64,000 nucleotides of DNA. Source: Lachnospiraceae bacterium. GTDB taxonomy: Bacteria > Bacillota > Clostridia > Lachnospirales > Lachnospiraceae. Position numbers and translations under genes: made by a program. The notes beneath the pieces were generated by a model. It was not told where the DNA came from. It made no database searches and was given only the letters and a program-made list of their open reading frames with translations. Of the stretch, positions 1 to 8,054 are shown one piece after another; positions within the stretch are counted from its first letter, which is position 1; each line of letters starts with the position of its first letter. The stretch spans positions 1-64,000 of the forward strand of contig JAKSRW010000008.1 in NCBI GenBank assembly GCA_024403355.1, given 5' to 3'.

Positions 1-1508
1 GTAGGTGCCATACCGATTTCAAGGGCGTTAAGGAAGTCCTCGTCGGTGTGCTGAGCTTCCTCATCGCCGGCTTCAGCGTTTGCATCCTGAGCAGCGAATC
101 TCTCACGCTGGTCGATGGCATCATTAAGCTCTGAGTATGCGTTACACATTTCCCAGCCGTTGATGAACATCTCGAATCTCTCTACATAGCCTTCCTTGTC
201 GGGCTTCTTCTTGGTAAGAGGTGAGATTTCGATAGGATGATCCATAACGAAGGTAGGCTGTAAAAGCTTGTCCTCACAGTACTCCTCGAAGAATAAAGCA
301 AGGATGTTGCCCTTCTTGTGATATGACTCGTACTCGATGCCGTGCTCGTCTGCAAGCTTCTTTGCTGCTGCATCGTCAGCTACCTGGTCGAAGTCTACGC
401 CTGCGTACTTCTTTACTGCATCAATCATGGTGATACGCTCGAAGGGCTTACCGAAATCGATTTCAAGGTCGCCGTACTTTACGATAGGTGAACCATTTAC
501 CTCAATGGCAATCTTACGATACATCTCCTCGGTAAGGTCCATCATTCCGTTGTAATCTGTGTATGCCTGATATAACTCCATAAGTGTGAACTCAGGGTTA
601 TGTCTGGTGTCAAGTCCTTCATTTCTGAATACTCGGCCGATCTCGAATACCTTCTCAAGACCGCCTACGATAAGTCTCTTTAAGTAGAGCTCGAGTGAAA
701 TACGAAGCTTAAGATCCTCATCAAGTGCATTGAAGTGTGTCTCGAAGGGTCTGGCCTCTGCTCCACCGGGATTTGATACAAGGATAGGAGTTTCAACCTC
801 CATGAAGCCCTTCTCATCAAGGAACTTCCTGATAGTTGAAAGAATCTTTGAACGCTTTACAAAGGTCTCCTTTACGTCCTCGTTCATGATAAGGTCAACA
901 TAACGCTGACGGTATCTCATGTCTGTATTTGTAAGTCCGTGATACTTCTCGGGAAGAATCTGAAGTGACTTGGTAAGAAGTACTACTGATTCAGCATGGA
1001 TGGAAATCTCGCCCATCATGGTTCTGAATACATAGCCCTTGATACCGATGATATCACCCATATCAAACTTCTTGAAATCTGCGTAAGCTTCCTCGCCTAC
1101 TACATCTCTGGCTACATATACCTGGATGTTGCCGGGCTTATCCTGTACGTTACAGAATGCTGCCTTACCCATTACACGCTTGCTCATCATACGGCCTGCG
1201 ATTGATACGCGGATAGGCTGAGCATCCATGATTGCTCTGCGCTCTTCATAGTCCTTCTTGTTGGCTTCCTTTGCCTCAGCCTCGTCCATTCCGCTGGTGT
1301 CCGGTGCCACTCTGCCGGCTAAAAGCTTCTCCTCGAGCTCGGTATAGAGTGACTTTGCATCTGTTGAATGGTGAGTCTGGTCATACTTTGTAATCTTAAA
1401 GGGATCCTTGCCTGCTGCCTGTAAATTAGCGAGCTTCTCGCGGCGAACCTTAAGAAGCTGTCCTATATCCTGCTCAGCAGGGTTCTGATTCTTATTATTC
1501 TCTGCCAT
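1..1508 (-). CDS. lysS: Lysyl-tRNA synthetase, class II (C-terminus beyond window)
   Basis: Charges tRNA-Lys with lysine in the cytoplasm. About 502 residues are visible from ATG at 1508, starting MAENNKNQNPAEQ; the reading frame is open through base 1. The N-terminal OB-fold (anticodon-binding) includes VRVSGR-like text (IRVSGRIMSKR) near residues 100-110. The class II core follows, with RYRQRYVDLI, the motif 2 region FEIGRVFRNEGLDTRHNPEF, and NGWEMCNAYSEL. Motif 3 (the GIDRL region) must lie just outside the window, since the frame ends in ALEIGMAP. greA lies directly upstream (100 bases) on the same strand, a pairing common in Clostridia, and the two are probably co-transcribed. Identification is firm; only the extreme C-terminus is missing. 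Confidence 0.97.
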   Translation of the reverse strand, partial: MAENNKNQNPAEQDIGQLLKVRREKLANLQAAGKDPFKITKYDQTHHSTDAKSLYTELEEKLLAGRVAPDTSGMDEAEAKEANKKDYEERRAIMDAQPIRVSIAGRMMSKRVMGKAAFCNVQDKPGNIQVYVARDVVGEEAYADFKKFDMGDIIGIKGYVFRTMMGEISIHAESVVLLTKSLQILPEKYHGLTNTDMRYRQRYVDLIMNEDVKETFVKRSKILSTIRKFLDEKGFMEVETPILVSNPGGAEARPFETHFNALDEDLKLRISLELYLKRLIVGGLEKVFEIGRVFRNEGLDTRHNPEFTLMELYQAYTDYNGMMDLTEEMYRKIAIEVNGSPIVKYGDLEIDFGKPFERITMIDAVKKYAGVDFDQVADDAAAKKLADEHGIEYESYHKKGNILALFFEEYCEDKLLQPTFVMDHPIEISPLTKKKPDKEGYVERFEMFINGWEMCNAYSELNDAIDQRERFAAQDANAEAGDEEAQHTDEDFLNALEIGMAP

Positions 1509-1607
1509 TTTTTCTCCTATATGCGCAGGCTCAAAAGCATAGTACTTACAAGCCCCCGCAGCTGATATTTTAAATTCTAATCTGCAATTTCAAATCCGTG
1601 GCCACTG

Positions 1608-2087
1608 TTATTTGATAATTTCAAGAACCTTGAACTTAAGCTCGCCTGCATTTGTCTCTGCAACAATCTCATCGCCTACTCTGGAGTTGATAAGTGCACG
1701 GCCTACGGGTGACTCATTTGAAATCTTGCCGTCAAGAATATCAGCCTCTGTTGAACCAACGATTTTGTAGGTAAGCTCCTCGTCGAACTCAAGGTCGTAA
1801 ATCTTTACTGTGCAGCCGACTGTAACCTTGTCACCTGATGCATCCTCTGAATCAACAACCTCTACATTCTTTAAAATCTTCTCGATTTCCTCGATACGGG
1901 CCTCGATTTCACGCTGCTCCTCCTTGGCTGCATCGTACTCGGCGTTCTCTGAAAGGTCGCCCTGCTCTCTTGCTTCCTTAATCTTCTGGGCTACTTCCTT
2001 ACGGCGGTTAACCTTGAGATCCTCGAGTTCGTTCTCCAGTGCCTTAACGCCCTCATATGTCATTACATTCTTCTTTGTATCCTTCAT
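1608..2087 (-). CDS. greA: Transcription elongation factor GreA
   Basis: Binds the RNA polymerase secondary channel and stimulates cleavage of backtracked transcripts. The N-terminal coiled coil contains the family signature EAREQGDLSENAEYDAAKEE, with the acidic tip residues present. The C-terminal FKBP-like domain follows (VTVGCTVKIYDLEFDEELTYKIVGSTEAD... ISNESPVGRALI). Length is about 159 residues, normal for GreA. An in-frame ATG four codons upstream (2099) sits only one base from AAAGG, so the ATG at 2087, which matches the usual GreA N-terminus, is preferred; the spacing from AAAGG is then long (about 13), so the start is not certain. Lies upstream of lysS on the same strand. Confidence 0.96.
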   Translation of the reverse strand: MKDTKKNVMTYEGVKALENELEDLKVNRRKEVAQKIKEAREQGDLSENAEYDAAKEEQREIEARIEEIEKILKNVEVVDSEDASGDKVTVGCTVKIYDLEFDEELTYKIVGSTEADILDGKISNESPVGRALINSRVGDEIVAETNAGELKFKVLEIIK

Positions 2088-2167
2088 TTTAACAACCATG
2101 CCTTTCTATAATATCAAACAGTGCCTATAGCGGCTCCGACACAATAGCTGCGCCGGACAACATAGTC

Positions 2168-2189
2168 CCCACCGCCCGAAAGCGGTGGG
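2168..2189. repeat. Palindrome beside repeat copy A
   Basis: Perfect 8-bp stem CCCACCGC / GCGGTGGG with a 6-base loop, 8 bases before repeat copy A. It closely resembles the CCCAC...GTGGG hairpin inside the repeat's right end. Copies B and C lack this left palindrome. A pair of similar palindromes at both ends recalls the subterminal hairpins of IS200/IS605-type elements, but no transposase is present. Confidence 0.6.
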
Positions 2190-2197
2190 TAATCACA

Positions 2198-2344
2198 GTC
2201 AAACTCGTGACCGCTTCGCTTGTCACTCGTTATAAAATCGCTGCTACCGCAGCTTACGAGGTACGGGGCTTGAACCCCGCACCTCGCGAAAGCTTCACCC
2301 ACCGCCTAAAGGCAGTGGGTTATCTTTCTATTTTATATATTTTA
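2198..2344 (+). repeat. Dispersed palindromic repeat, copy A
   Basis: About 145 bases, nearly identical to 15870-16015 and 28622-28763. Begins GTCAAACTCGTGACC and ends in TTTCTATTTTATATATTTTA. Three hairpins are visible: GTGAC/GTCAC near the left end; CGAGGT-A-CGGGG paired with CCCCG-C-ACCTCG in the middle; CCCAC-C-GCC paired with GGC-A-GTGGG near the right end. It lies between greA and thrS, just past the thrS stop codon. It has no protein of its own: the short open frame across it is common to all copies only because the DNA is identical. Best reading is a non-autonomous palindrome-associated element, possibly mobilised by an IS200/IS605 or REP-type transposase elsewhere. Confidence 0.85.
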
Positions 2345-2381
2345 CTACAAAATATTTATTTTGTCACGCAATTTAACAGGC

Positions 2382-4358
2382 TTATTTCTGAGCCTCTTCA
2401 ACCTCAATCTTCTTGATTTCCTTTGTGTTGATTTCAACAAGGATATCCTTAATGAACTCGTCGATAGGCTTCTGGCCCTCATCGCCCTTGAAACGGCTTC
2501 TTACCGATACAAGGCCTTCCTCCTGCTCCTTCTGACCAACAACGAGCATGTAAGGAAGTCTGTCCATTCTGGCTTCACGAATCTTGAAACCGATCTTCTC
2601 AGAACGGCTGTCGATTGTGTTGCGGATACCTGCCTGCTTAAGCTTTGCAGAAACCTCATTTGCATAATCAATGTACTTGTCCGAAATAGGAAGTACACGT
2701 ACCTGCTCAGCACACATCCATGTAGGGAACTGGCCTGCGTAATGCTCGATGAGCCATGCAAGTGTTCTCTCGAAGCATCCCATTGATGTTCTGTGGATGA
2801 TCCAGGGAAGCGCCTTGTTGCCGTTCTCGTCGATGTAGTACATACCGAACTTTGCGGCACTTGAACAGTCAAGCTGGATTGTAACCATTGTATCCTCTTT
2901 GCCGTAAACGTTCTTTGCCTGGATATCAATCTTGGGGCCGTAGAAGGCTGCCTCGCCGTCTGCCTCTGTGTATCTGATACCGTTCTTGTTCATAACGTTA
3001 CGCAGATAATCCTGTGTGCTGTTCCAGTAGTTCTCATCACCCTCGTACTTTGTCTTGTTCTCGGGATCCCACTTTGAAAGACGATATGTTACATCCTGGT
3101 CTACACCGAGTGTCTTCATTACGTAGTTTGCAAGCTCTACGCAGCGTGTAAGCTCTTCCTCAGCCTGCTCGGGAGTAAGAACGATATGACCCTCTGTAAT
3201 TGTGAACTGGCGTACACGTGTAAGACCGTGCATCTCGCCTGAATCCTCGTTACGGAAGAGCGTTGATGTCTCTGACATTCTGTAGGGAAGATCCCTGTAT
3301 GAACGCTGCTCGTTCATGTATACATAATACTGGAAGGGACATGTCATGGGACGAAGTGCCATTACTTCCTTGCCATCCTTTGTACCCTCTGACTCCTTAT
3401 TGAGTACGAACATGCCGTCCATGTAGTGATCCCAGTGACCTGAAATCTTGTAGAGGTCTGACTTTGCCATGAGAGGTGTTCTTGTACGAACGTAGCCCCA
3501 CTCGTTGTCCTCAAGGTCCTCAATCCATCTCTGAAGGATCTGGATCATCTTTGTTCCCTTGGGTGTGAACAGAGGAAGTCCCTGACCGATTACGTCTACT
3601 GTTGTGAAAAGCTTCATCTCACGGCCGAGTCTGTTGTGGTCACGAAGCTTGATATCCTCAAGATGAGCAAGATATGCATCCATATCTGCTGTCTTTGTAA
3701 ATGCTGTACCGTAGATACGTGTAAGCATCTTGTTCTTCTCGTTGCCTCTCCAGTATGCACCTGAAGATGAAATGAGCTTAACTGCCTTTAAGGGCTTTGT
3801 GCTCATAAGATGGGGGCCTGCACAAAGGTCTACGAAGCCGCCCTGGTCATAGAAGGAAATCTCAGCACCCTCGGGAAGGTCTTTGATAAGCTCAACCTTA
3901 TAGGGCTCACCCTTCTCTTCCATGAACTTGATAGCTTCCTCTCTGGGAAGTGTATAACGTGTGATTTCGTGTCCTTCTTTGATGATTTTCTTGATTTCCG
4001 CCTCAATCTTATCAAGATCGTCTCTTGAGAATGGAGGAATATCGAAATCGTAATAGAAGCCTTCATCGATTGCGGGACCGATTGCAACCTTTGCCTCGGG
4101 ATAAAGACGCTTAACTGCCTCAGCTACTACGTGAGAAGCTGTATGACGGTATGCCTTCTTACCGTTTTCATCATTAAATGTGAGGATGCTTAATTCACAA
4201 TCCTCCTCAACTACTGTACGTAAATCTACCACCTTACCGTTAATCTCACCTGCACAGGCATTGCGGGCAAGCCCTTCGCTGATATCGTTTGCGATATCAA
4301 TGACTGACATAGCGCTCTGGTATTCTTTTACAGAGCCGTCCTTGAGTGTAATTTTCAT
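2382..4358 (-). CDS. thrS: Threonyl-tRNA synthetase
   Basis: Charges tRNA-Thr; cytoplasmic homodimer. About 658 residues from ATG at 4358. Domains in order: TGS domain (KITLKDGSVKEYQ, residues 1-60), editing domain with HTASHVVAEAVKRLYP (HxxxH zinc-type motif) and CAGPH, then the class II catalytic core with MTCPFQYYVYM, RMSETSTLFRNEDSGEMHGL and the motif 3 region IIHRTSMGCFERTLAWLIEHY, then the anticodon-binding domain (QVRVLPISDKYIDYA). GAAAGGAAAGGTGAAG precedes this ATG with good spacing, whereas an earlier in-frame start at 4406 adds 16 unrelated residues. Controlled by a T-box leader directly upstream. Note MGCFER where many family members have GSLER or GSIER. Confidence 0.97.
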   Translation of the reverse strand: MKITLKDGSVKEYQSAMSVIDIANDISEGLARNACAGEINGKVVDLRTVVEEDCELSILTFNDENGKKAYRHTASHVVAEAVKRLYPEAKVAIGPAIDEGFYYDFDIPPFSRDDLDKIEAEIKKIIKEGHEITRYTLPREEAIKFMEEKGEPYKVELIKDLPEGAEISFYDQGGFVDLCAGPHLMSTKPLKAVKLISSSGAYWRGNEKNKMLTRIYGTAFTKTADMDAYLAHLEDIKLRDHNRLGREMKLFTTVDVIGQGLPLFTPKGTKMIQILQRWIEDLEDNEWGYVRTRTPLMAKSDLYKISGHWDHYMDGMFVLNKESEGTKDGKEVMALRPMTCPFQYYVYMNEQRSYRDLPYRMSETSTLFRNEDSGEMHGLTRVRQFTITEGHIVLTPEQAEEELTRCVELANYVMKTLGVDQDVTYRLSKWDPENKTKYEGDENYWNSTQDYLRNVMNKNGIRYTEADGEAAFYGPKIDIQAKNVYGKEDTMVTIQLDCSSAAKFGMYYIDENGNKALPWIIHRTSMGCFERTLAWLIEHYAGQFPTWMCAEQVRVLPISDKYIDYANEVSAKLKQAGIRNTIDSRSEKIGFKIREARMDRLPYMLVVGQKEQEEGLVSVRSRFKGDEGQKPIDEFIKDILVEINTKEIKKIEVEEAQK

Positions 4359-4450
4359 AAACTTCACCTTTCCTTTCTGAAATCTTGCGTGAGCCTTACG
4401 CTTCACACTGAACGTTTAAGTCCGCTTCTGTTTTCGAAGGTTTACAAAAT

Positions 4451-4695
4451 AAAAAGTCCCTTCCGAAACATAAAGCTTCGAAAGGGACGAATATACTTAT
4501 CCGCGGTTCCACCCTTATTGGATTTCTCCCTGCAGCTCATAAGGACACTGCATTCTTCATTTGATTATAACGTAATCGACGGACCGGATTGGGGCCACTC
4601 AGAGGTAGTTTTCATATACATCAGCTTTAAGGCACTTCCACCGCCGGCCTCTCTCTGGAAAGATCCGTATATTACTCTTCTCTTCAACGTGTTGC
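4451..4695 (-). promoter_or_regulatory. Threonine T-box riboswitch leader of thrS
   Basis: On the minus strand the invariant T-box sequence TAAGGGTGGAACCGCGG lies at 4501-4517. It is followed by an intrinsic terminator: stem GTCCCTT-C-CGAA / TTCG-A-AAGGGAC (4456-4488) and five U (4451-4455). Upstream, stem I carries GGCCGGCGGTGG-type apical sequence and, at about 4599-4613, AACTACCTCTGAGTGG, where a threonine codon (ACC, or ACT followed by A) fits the specifier position. Known mechanism: uncharged tRNA-Thr pairs with the specifier and with the T-box bulge, stabilising the antiterminator. The exact specifier is inferred. Confidence 0.95.
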
Positions 4696-4700
4696 AATTC

Positions 4701-4728
4701 ATTCTATCACAATTCTGCCAACTGTCAA
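4701..4728 (-). promoter_or_regulatory. Promoter of T-box/thrS
   Basis: Consensus -35 TTGACA (4723-4728), 16-base spacer, -10 TAGAAT (4701-4706) with an upstream TGTGA (extended -10). Located just before the T-box leader. Confidence 0.8.
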
Positions 4729-4759
4729 GCAAAATCTGCGTAAAAAGCATAAAAATGCA

Positions 4760-6664
4760 TTATTTTTTAACCGCTCTGTGAGCTTTTTCTTTTTCCTCGT
4801 ACATGAAGTCATCGGCGCACTGAATATAGTCGTCTATATCAAATGAATCCTCGGGGCGAATGATTACAAAGCCTACGCTTACGGTCATGTCAAACTGCAG
4901 GTTAAAGCTGCTGATATGCTTCCTGATGGACTTGGAGAGGTCATCCCTGAGCTCATATACCAGTCTTTCATTTTTGCACTCTCCGACCGCTATGAACTCG
5001 TCTCCGCCGTAGCGTCCGAAGAGCCAGTCGTTCGGCAGTGAACGCATCATGGCATCCGCTGTAGCCTTGATGGCGGTATCACCGTTCAAATGACCGTATT
5101 TATCGTTTACGATTTTCATATTGTCGATATCGGCAAAGAGAAGCACCAGGCTGTTACCCTTCTGCTTTTCTTCCTCAATATGGGAATAAATCACCTTTTC
5201 ACAGCCGGTTCTGTTATACATACCTGTAAGGAAATCGGTCATGTAAATTTCCTTAAGCTTACGGTTATTGATCTGTGAAATGATGTACTGTCTTACGGTA
5301 ACAAACATTGAATTCAGATTCATTACCCATTTTCTGAAGCTCAGATCACCGATTGGCTTTATCGAATTTCGAAGCACGATATATCCGAGAATCAGGTCGT
5401 TATTATTAAGTGGTGTGATAATGTACATATTCGAGGTGCCGTGTATATGTCTGTAGCTGGGCACTACCGATTTTGTATCAAAGGAATAGATTTCCTTTGT
5501 AACCTTTCCGTTTTTCTTTTCATTTATTACATCGACCATTGAGGAATACCCGCGCACTCTGCGGCCCTCCTCATCGTCCGGATCGGGATTGAATACACCG
5601 GGCTCAATGCAGATACTGAAGTCATAGTCAAAGATCGGAACCTCATCAAAGAGCTGATTTGTAACATCATGATATTTCTGTTTATCCTCAACCTTAGATA
5701 CCGCAATACGCATTTTCTGGAAGCAGATATCCAGTAAGTCATCCGTTGTTTTAACAAAATATGAGCCTCTGAGCTTCTCATTTCTGAATTCTATGTCGCT
5801 CTCATCCGGTGAACAGCCGCAGCTTTCCGACGGAACAAACTTTGAAGGAAGCATAAGTGAAAATGAAGGGTCAGGCTTCTCCATCAGCTTTTTAAGTGAT
5901 ATATATGCCTGCGCACCAAGCTCATCCCATTCTCTTGAAACAGTCGCAATAATAGGAAGGTAGGTTCTGCTTTCACGGATTCCGTCAAAGCCTGTAACTA
6001 TTACATCCTCCGGTACGCGCACTCCCCTTTTATGCAGGGTATCCGTAACGCCCATCGCCATGAAATCGTTCGCACATACAAAGGCCTCGGGCATCTCATG
6101 ACCTTCATTAAGCCATTTATCGAGATTTACACTTGCATCGTAAAAGCTGAAATTACCGGTAAATGTACCCTCTATTTCAAGTCCGTAACCGTGAAGCTTA
6201 TCCTCAAGTGCCTTGCGGCGGATTTCACATTCCGCATTGCCTGCGATACCCGATACATAGACTACTTTTTTAACATTGTGCTTTTCAACCAGGTGTGTGG
6301 CCAGCTCCGATACACCTGAATAGTTATCCGTACCGATAAAGGCCATGTCGGGAATCTGTACCTCGGTAGAGATTATGGGGATGCCCTTTGACTGGAAAAG
6401 GCGGCATACACGTTCCTTCTCATGGGGAATATTAAAGGTATTTGCGAACATGATGGCGCCATCATATTCCTCAGGATTGGGAAGATGGAAAACATTCAGC
6501 TGACACATACTCTGCGGTGCGGAATCTGTCAGGAAAATATATGTCATGTATACAAAAATGTCCACCCCGTCCTTTGCAGCCTCAGTTCTGATGCCGCTTA
6601 AGGCCTTTTCAAGGAATTCGTTACTCCAGCCGTTAGCAAATACTGCAATTTTCTTTTTATTCAT
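4760..6664 (-). CDS. Cytoplasmic LacI-type sensor / GGDEF diguanylate cyclase
   Basis: Likely makes c-di-GMP in response to a small ligand. Residues 1-275 form a LacI/periplasmic-binding-protein type 1 domain (KKIAVFANGWSNEFLEKAL, IPIISTEV, GTDNYSGVSELATHL, VVYVSG, PEAFVCANDFMAMGV, VPEDVIVTGFDG) with no helix-turn-helix and no signal peptide. A cysteine motif SCGC follows at about 281-284. Next is a GAF-like or linker region, then a GGDEF domain from about 475 (MTDFLTGMYNRTGCEKVI, FADIDNMKIVNDKYGHLNGD, GRYGGDEF at about 551-557). The active-site GGDEF is intact; no RxxD inhibitory site is seen at the expected place. No membrane segments, so the sugar-binding-type sensor is intracellular. An upstream ATG at 6676 is almost on top of AGAAGGG, so 6664 is chosen with moderate certainty. 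The protein at 55669-59493 has the same N-terminal plan including SCGC. Confidence 0.9.
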   Translation of the reverse strand: MNKKKIAVFANGWSNEFLEKALSGIRTEAAKDGVDIFVYMTYIFLTDSAPQSMCQLNVFHLPNPEEYDGAIMFANTFNIPHEKERVCRLFQSKGIPIISTEVQIPDMAFIGTDNYSGVSELATHLVEKHNVKKVVYVSGIAGNAECEIRRKALEDKLHGYGLEIEGTFTGNFSFYDASVNLDKWLNEGHEMPEAFVCANDFMAMGVTDTLHKRGVRVPEDVIVTGFDGIRESRTYLPIIATVSREWDELGAQAYISLKKLMEKPDPSFSLMLPSKFVPSESCGCSPDESDIEFRNEKLRGSYFVKTTDDLLDICFQKMRIAVSKVEDKQKYHDVTNQLFDEVPIFDYDFSICIEPGVFNPDPDDEEGRRVRGYSSMVDVINEKKNGKVTKEIYSFDTKSVVPSYRHIHGTSNMYIITPLNNNDLILGYIVLRNSIKPIGDLSFRKWVMNLNSMFVTVRQYIISQINNRKLKEIYMTDFLTGMYNRTGCEKVIYSHIEEEKQKGNSLVLLFADIDNMKIVNDKYGHLNGDTAIKATADAMMRSLPNDWLFGRYGGDEFIAVGECKNERLVYELRDDLSKSIRKHISSFNLQFDMTVSVGFVIIRPEDSFDIDDYIQCADDFMYEEKEKAHRAVKK

Positions 6665-6884
6665 ATCTATCGTCATGCCCTTCTGCCTGTTTTGAAACCA
6701 ATACTATAAACATTCCATTATAGTATACCATATTTATATTTGATTTACATAGTTAAAATATTAAAAATTTGTAAAGACTTTGTTACTCTGATGTGTTAGT
6801 ATAGTAAATGCCATGAAATTAGTTCGAAAGCTTATATCGGGTCCGCATATGGACAGAACCGGACAGTTTCAGAAAGGATTATCT

Positions 6885-7916
6885 ATGAACAAAAAATCAA
6901 ACAGCAAAAGATATTTACACGGCTTTTTTAGATTTGCAGGCATTATGCTTCTTGCTTTTTCACTCACTGCCTGCTCCGCTCAGGCTGAAAAGCCCTCTTC
7001 CCAGGAAAACGGCAATGAGCTTCTTTGGACACCTGATAATAACAGCTCCGCTAACAATGCAGGGCAGGGGTTGAACAGTTCTTCCGGCGGCTTACAGCAG
7101 GATGTGAACAGTGCTTTCGGCGGCTTACAGCAGGATGTGAACAGTGCTTCCGGCGGTGAAGAAAAACAGGATACAGGCAGCGGCGAGGGACAGTCCCCGG
7201 CTAATCCCAACGATGAATACTTCACTCCGCCCTCGGTGGATTTATATGACCCTGATGGCGATTACTCCCCCAATTTCGGCCCCGAAACACGCTACAGACT
7301 GGTAATCGATCCCGGCCACGGCGGAATCTTCTCCGGTGCCGTATTTGACGGCCGCACAGAGAAAAAGCTAACCCTACGGATAGCTGAATACGTGCGTGAT
7401 TACCTGCAGGCACATTATCCCGAAATAGAGGTTTATATGACCCGTGAGAGCGATATTGAGCTTGATTCCGACCTCGCTACCGAGCTTGAAAAACGTGCGA
7501 TTTTTGCCAAGGAGAAGGAAGCCGATATCTTTGTCAGTCTCCATCTAAATGCCTCCGACAAGCATGATTCGACAGGAGTTGTCGTATATTACTCCCTTCG
7601 TGAAAATGTCGGTGCCGAAAGCAGGAAGCTTGCCCAGTCAATCCAGACTAAGCTTGTGGGGCTTGGAATCAGGGACCGTGGAATCGAAACAAGAAAAAGC
7701 AATGACCTATTCGACGAGGAAGGAAACGTATATGATTACTATGCAGTAATCCGCCACAACGCAAACCGTGACATCCCCGCAGTAATCGTCGAGCACTGCT
7801 TCATAGACAACAACAGCGATGCCACCTTCATCTCCGACGAAAACGCCTTAAAGCGCCTCGCCAAAGCTGACGCCGAGGGCATTGCAGAATATCTGGGGAT
7901 TCAGAATGAAGGGTGA
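6885..7916 (+). CDS. N-acetylmuramoyl-L-alanine amidase lipoprotein (Amidase_3)
   Basis: Cleaves the amide bond between muramic acid and the stem peptide of peptidoglycan, outside the cell. ATG at 6885 follows AGAAAGG by 7 bases; earlier in-frame ATGs lack a ribosome site. Residues 1-30 are a lipoprotein signal with lipobox LTAC (Cys30). Residues 31-135 are a low-complexity Gly/Ser/Gln/Asn linker containing an imperfect repeat GGLQQDVNSA. The catalytic domain (about 137-340) shows all zinc and catalytic residues: IDPGHGG (His145), Glu159 in RTEKK, SLHLNAS (His220) and IVEHCF (Glu303). Stands alone between divergent (4760-6664) and convergent (ddh) genes. Likely in cell separation or wall turnover. 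Confidence 0.93.
   Translation: MNKKSNSKRYLHGFFRFAGIMLLAFSLTACSAQAEKPSSQENGNELLWTPDNNSSANNAGQGLNSSSGGLQQDVNSAFGGLQQDVNSASGGEEKQDTGSGEGQSPANPNDEYFTPPSVDLYDPDGDYSPNFGPETRYRLVIDPGHGGIFSGAVFDGRTEKKLTLRIAEYVRDYLQAHYPEIEVYMTRESDIELDSDLATELEKRAIFAKEKEADIFVSLHLNASDKHDSTGVVVYYSLRENVGAESRKLAQSIQTKLVGLGIRDRGIETRKSNDLFDEEGNVYDYYAVIRHNANRDIPAVIVEHCFIDNNSDATFISDENALKRLAKADAEGIAEYLGIQNEG
7072..7156 (+). repeat. 33-bp tandem repeat inside the amidase linker
   Basis: Units start TGAACAGTGCTT and run 33 bases: 7072-7104, 7105-7137 and a partial 7138-7156. In-frame, so copy-number change would only lengthen or shorten the linker between the membrane anchor and the enzyme. Confidence 0.85.
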
Positions 7917-7994
7917 GTAATCGGCCTGTCGCAGTTAGTAAACCGCAGGTCGAAACCTAATCAGCCGAAGATACTGCTGCGAGAGCCGGCACAA

Positions 7995-8036
7995 AAAATC
8001 AGCCACATCATGGATATCCATGACGTGGCTGATTTT
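7995..8036. terminator. Bidirectional terminator between amidase and ddh
   Basis: 12-bp perfect outer stem AAAATCAGCCAC / GTGGCTGATTTT with an inner CATGG/CCATG stem. Read on the minus strand it ends in six T (downstream of ddh); on the plus strand it ends GATTTTGG (downstream of the amidase). Confidence 0.9.
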
Positions 8037-8054
8037 GGTCTTGGGGCGTCCCCA

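Noticed and set aside
2255..2287. tRNA T-arm-like sequence (GGGGTTCAAGCCCC on the minus strand) inside the repeat
   Set aside because: The stem pairs as one long palindrome; a 5-bp T stem with 7-base loop cannot form with correct pairing, and no acceptor, D or anticodon arm is present.
2207..2416. Open frame within the dispersed repeat (also at 15831 and 28439) giving near-identical peptides
   Set aside because: The identity follows from DNA repeat identity; frames run out of the repeat into unrelated sequence, there is no ribosome site, and the peptide tracks hairpin sequence.
6777..6805. TATAGT upstream of the amidase as a promoter
   Set aside because: No acceptable -35 at 16-18 bases; evidence too thin.
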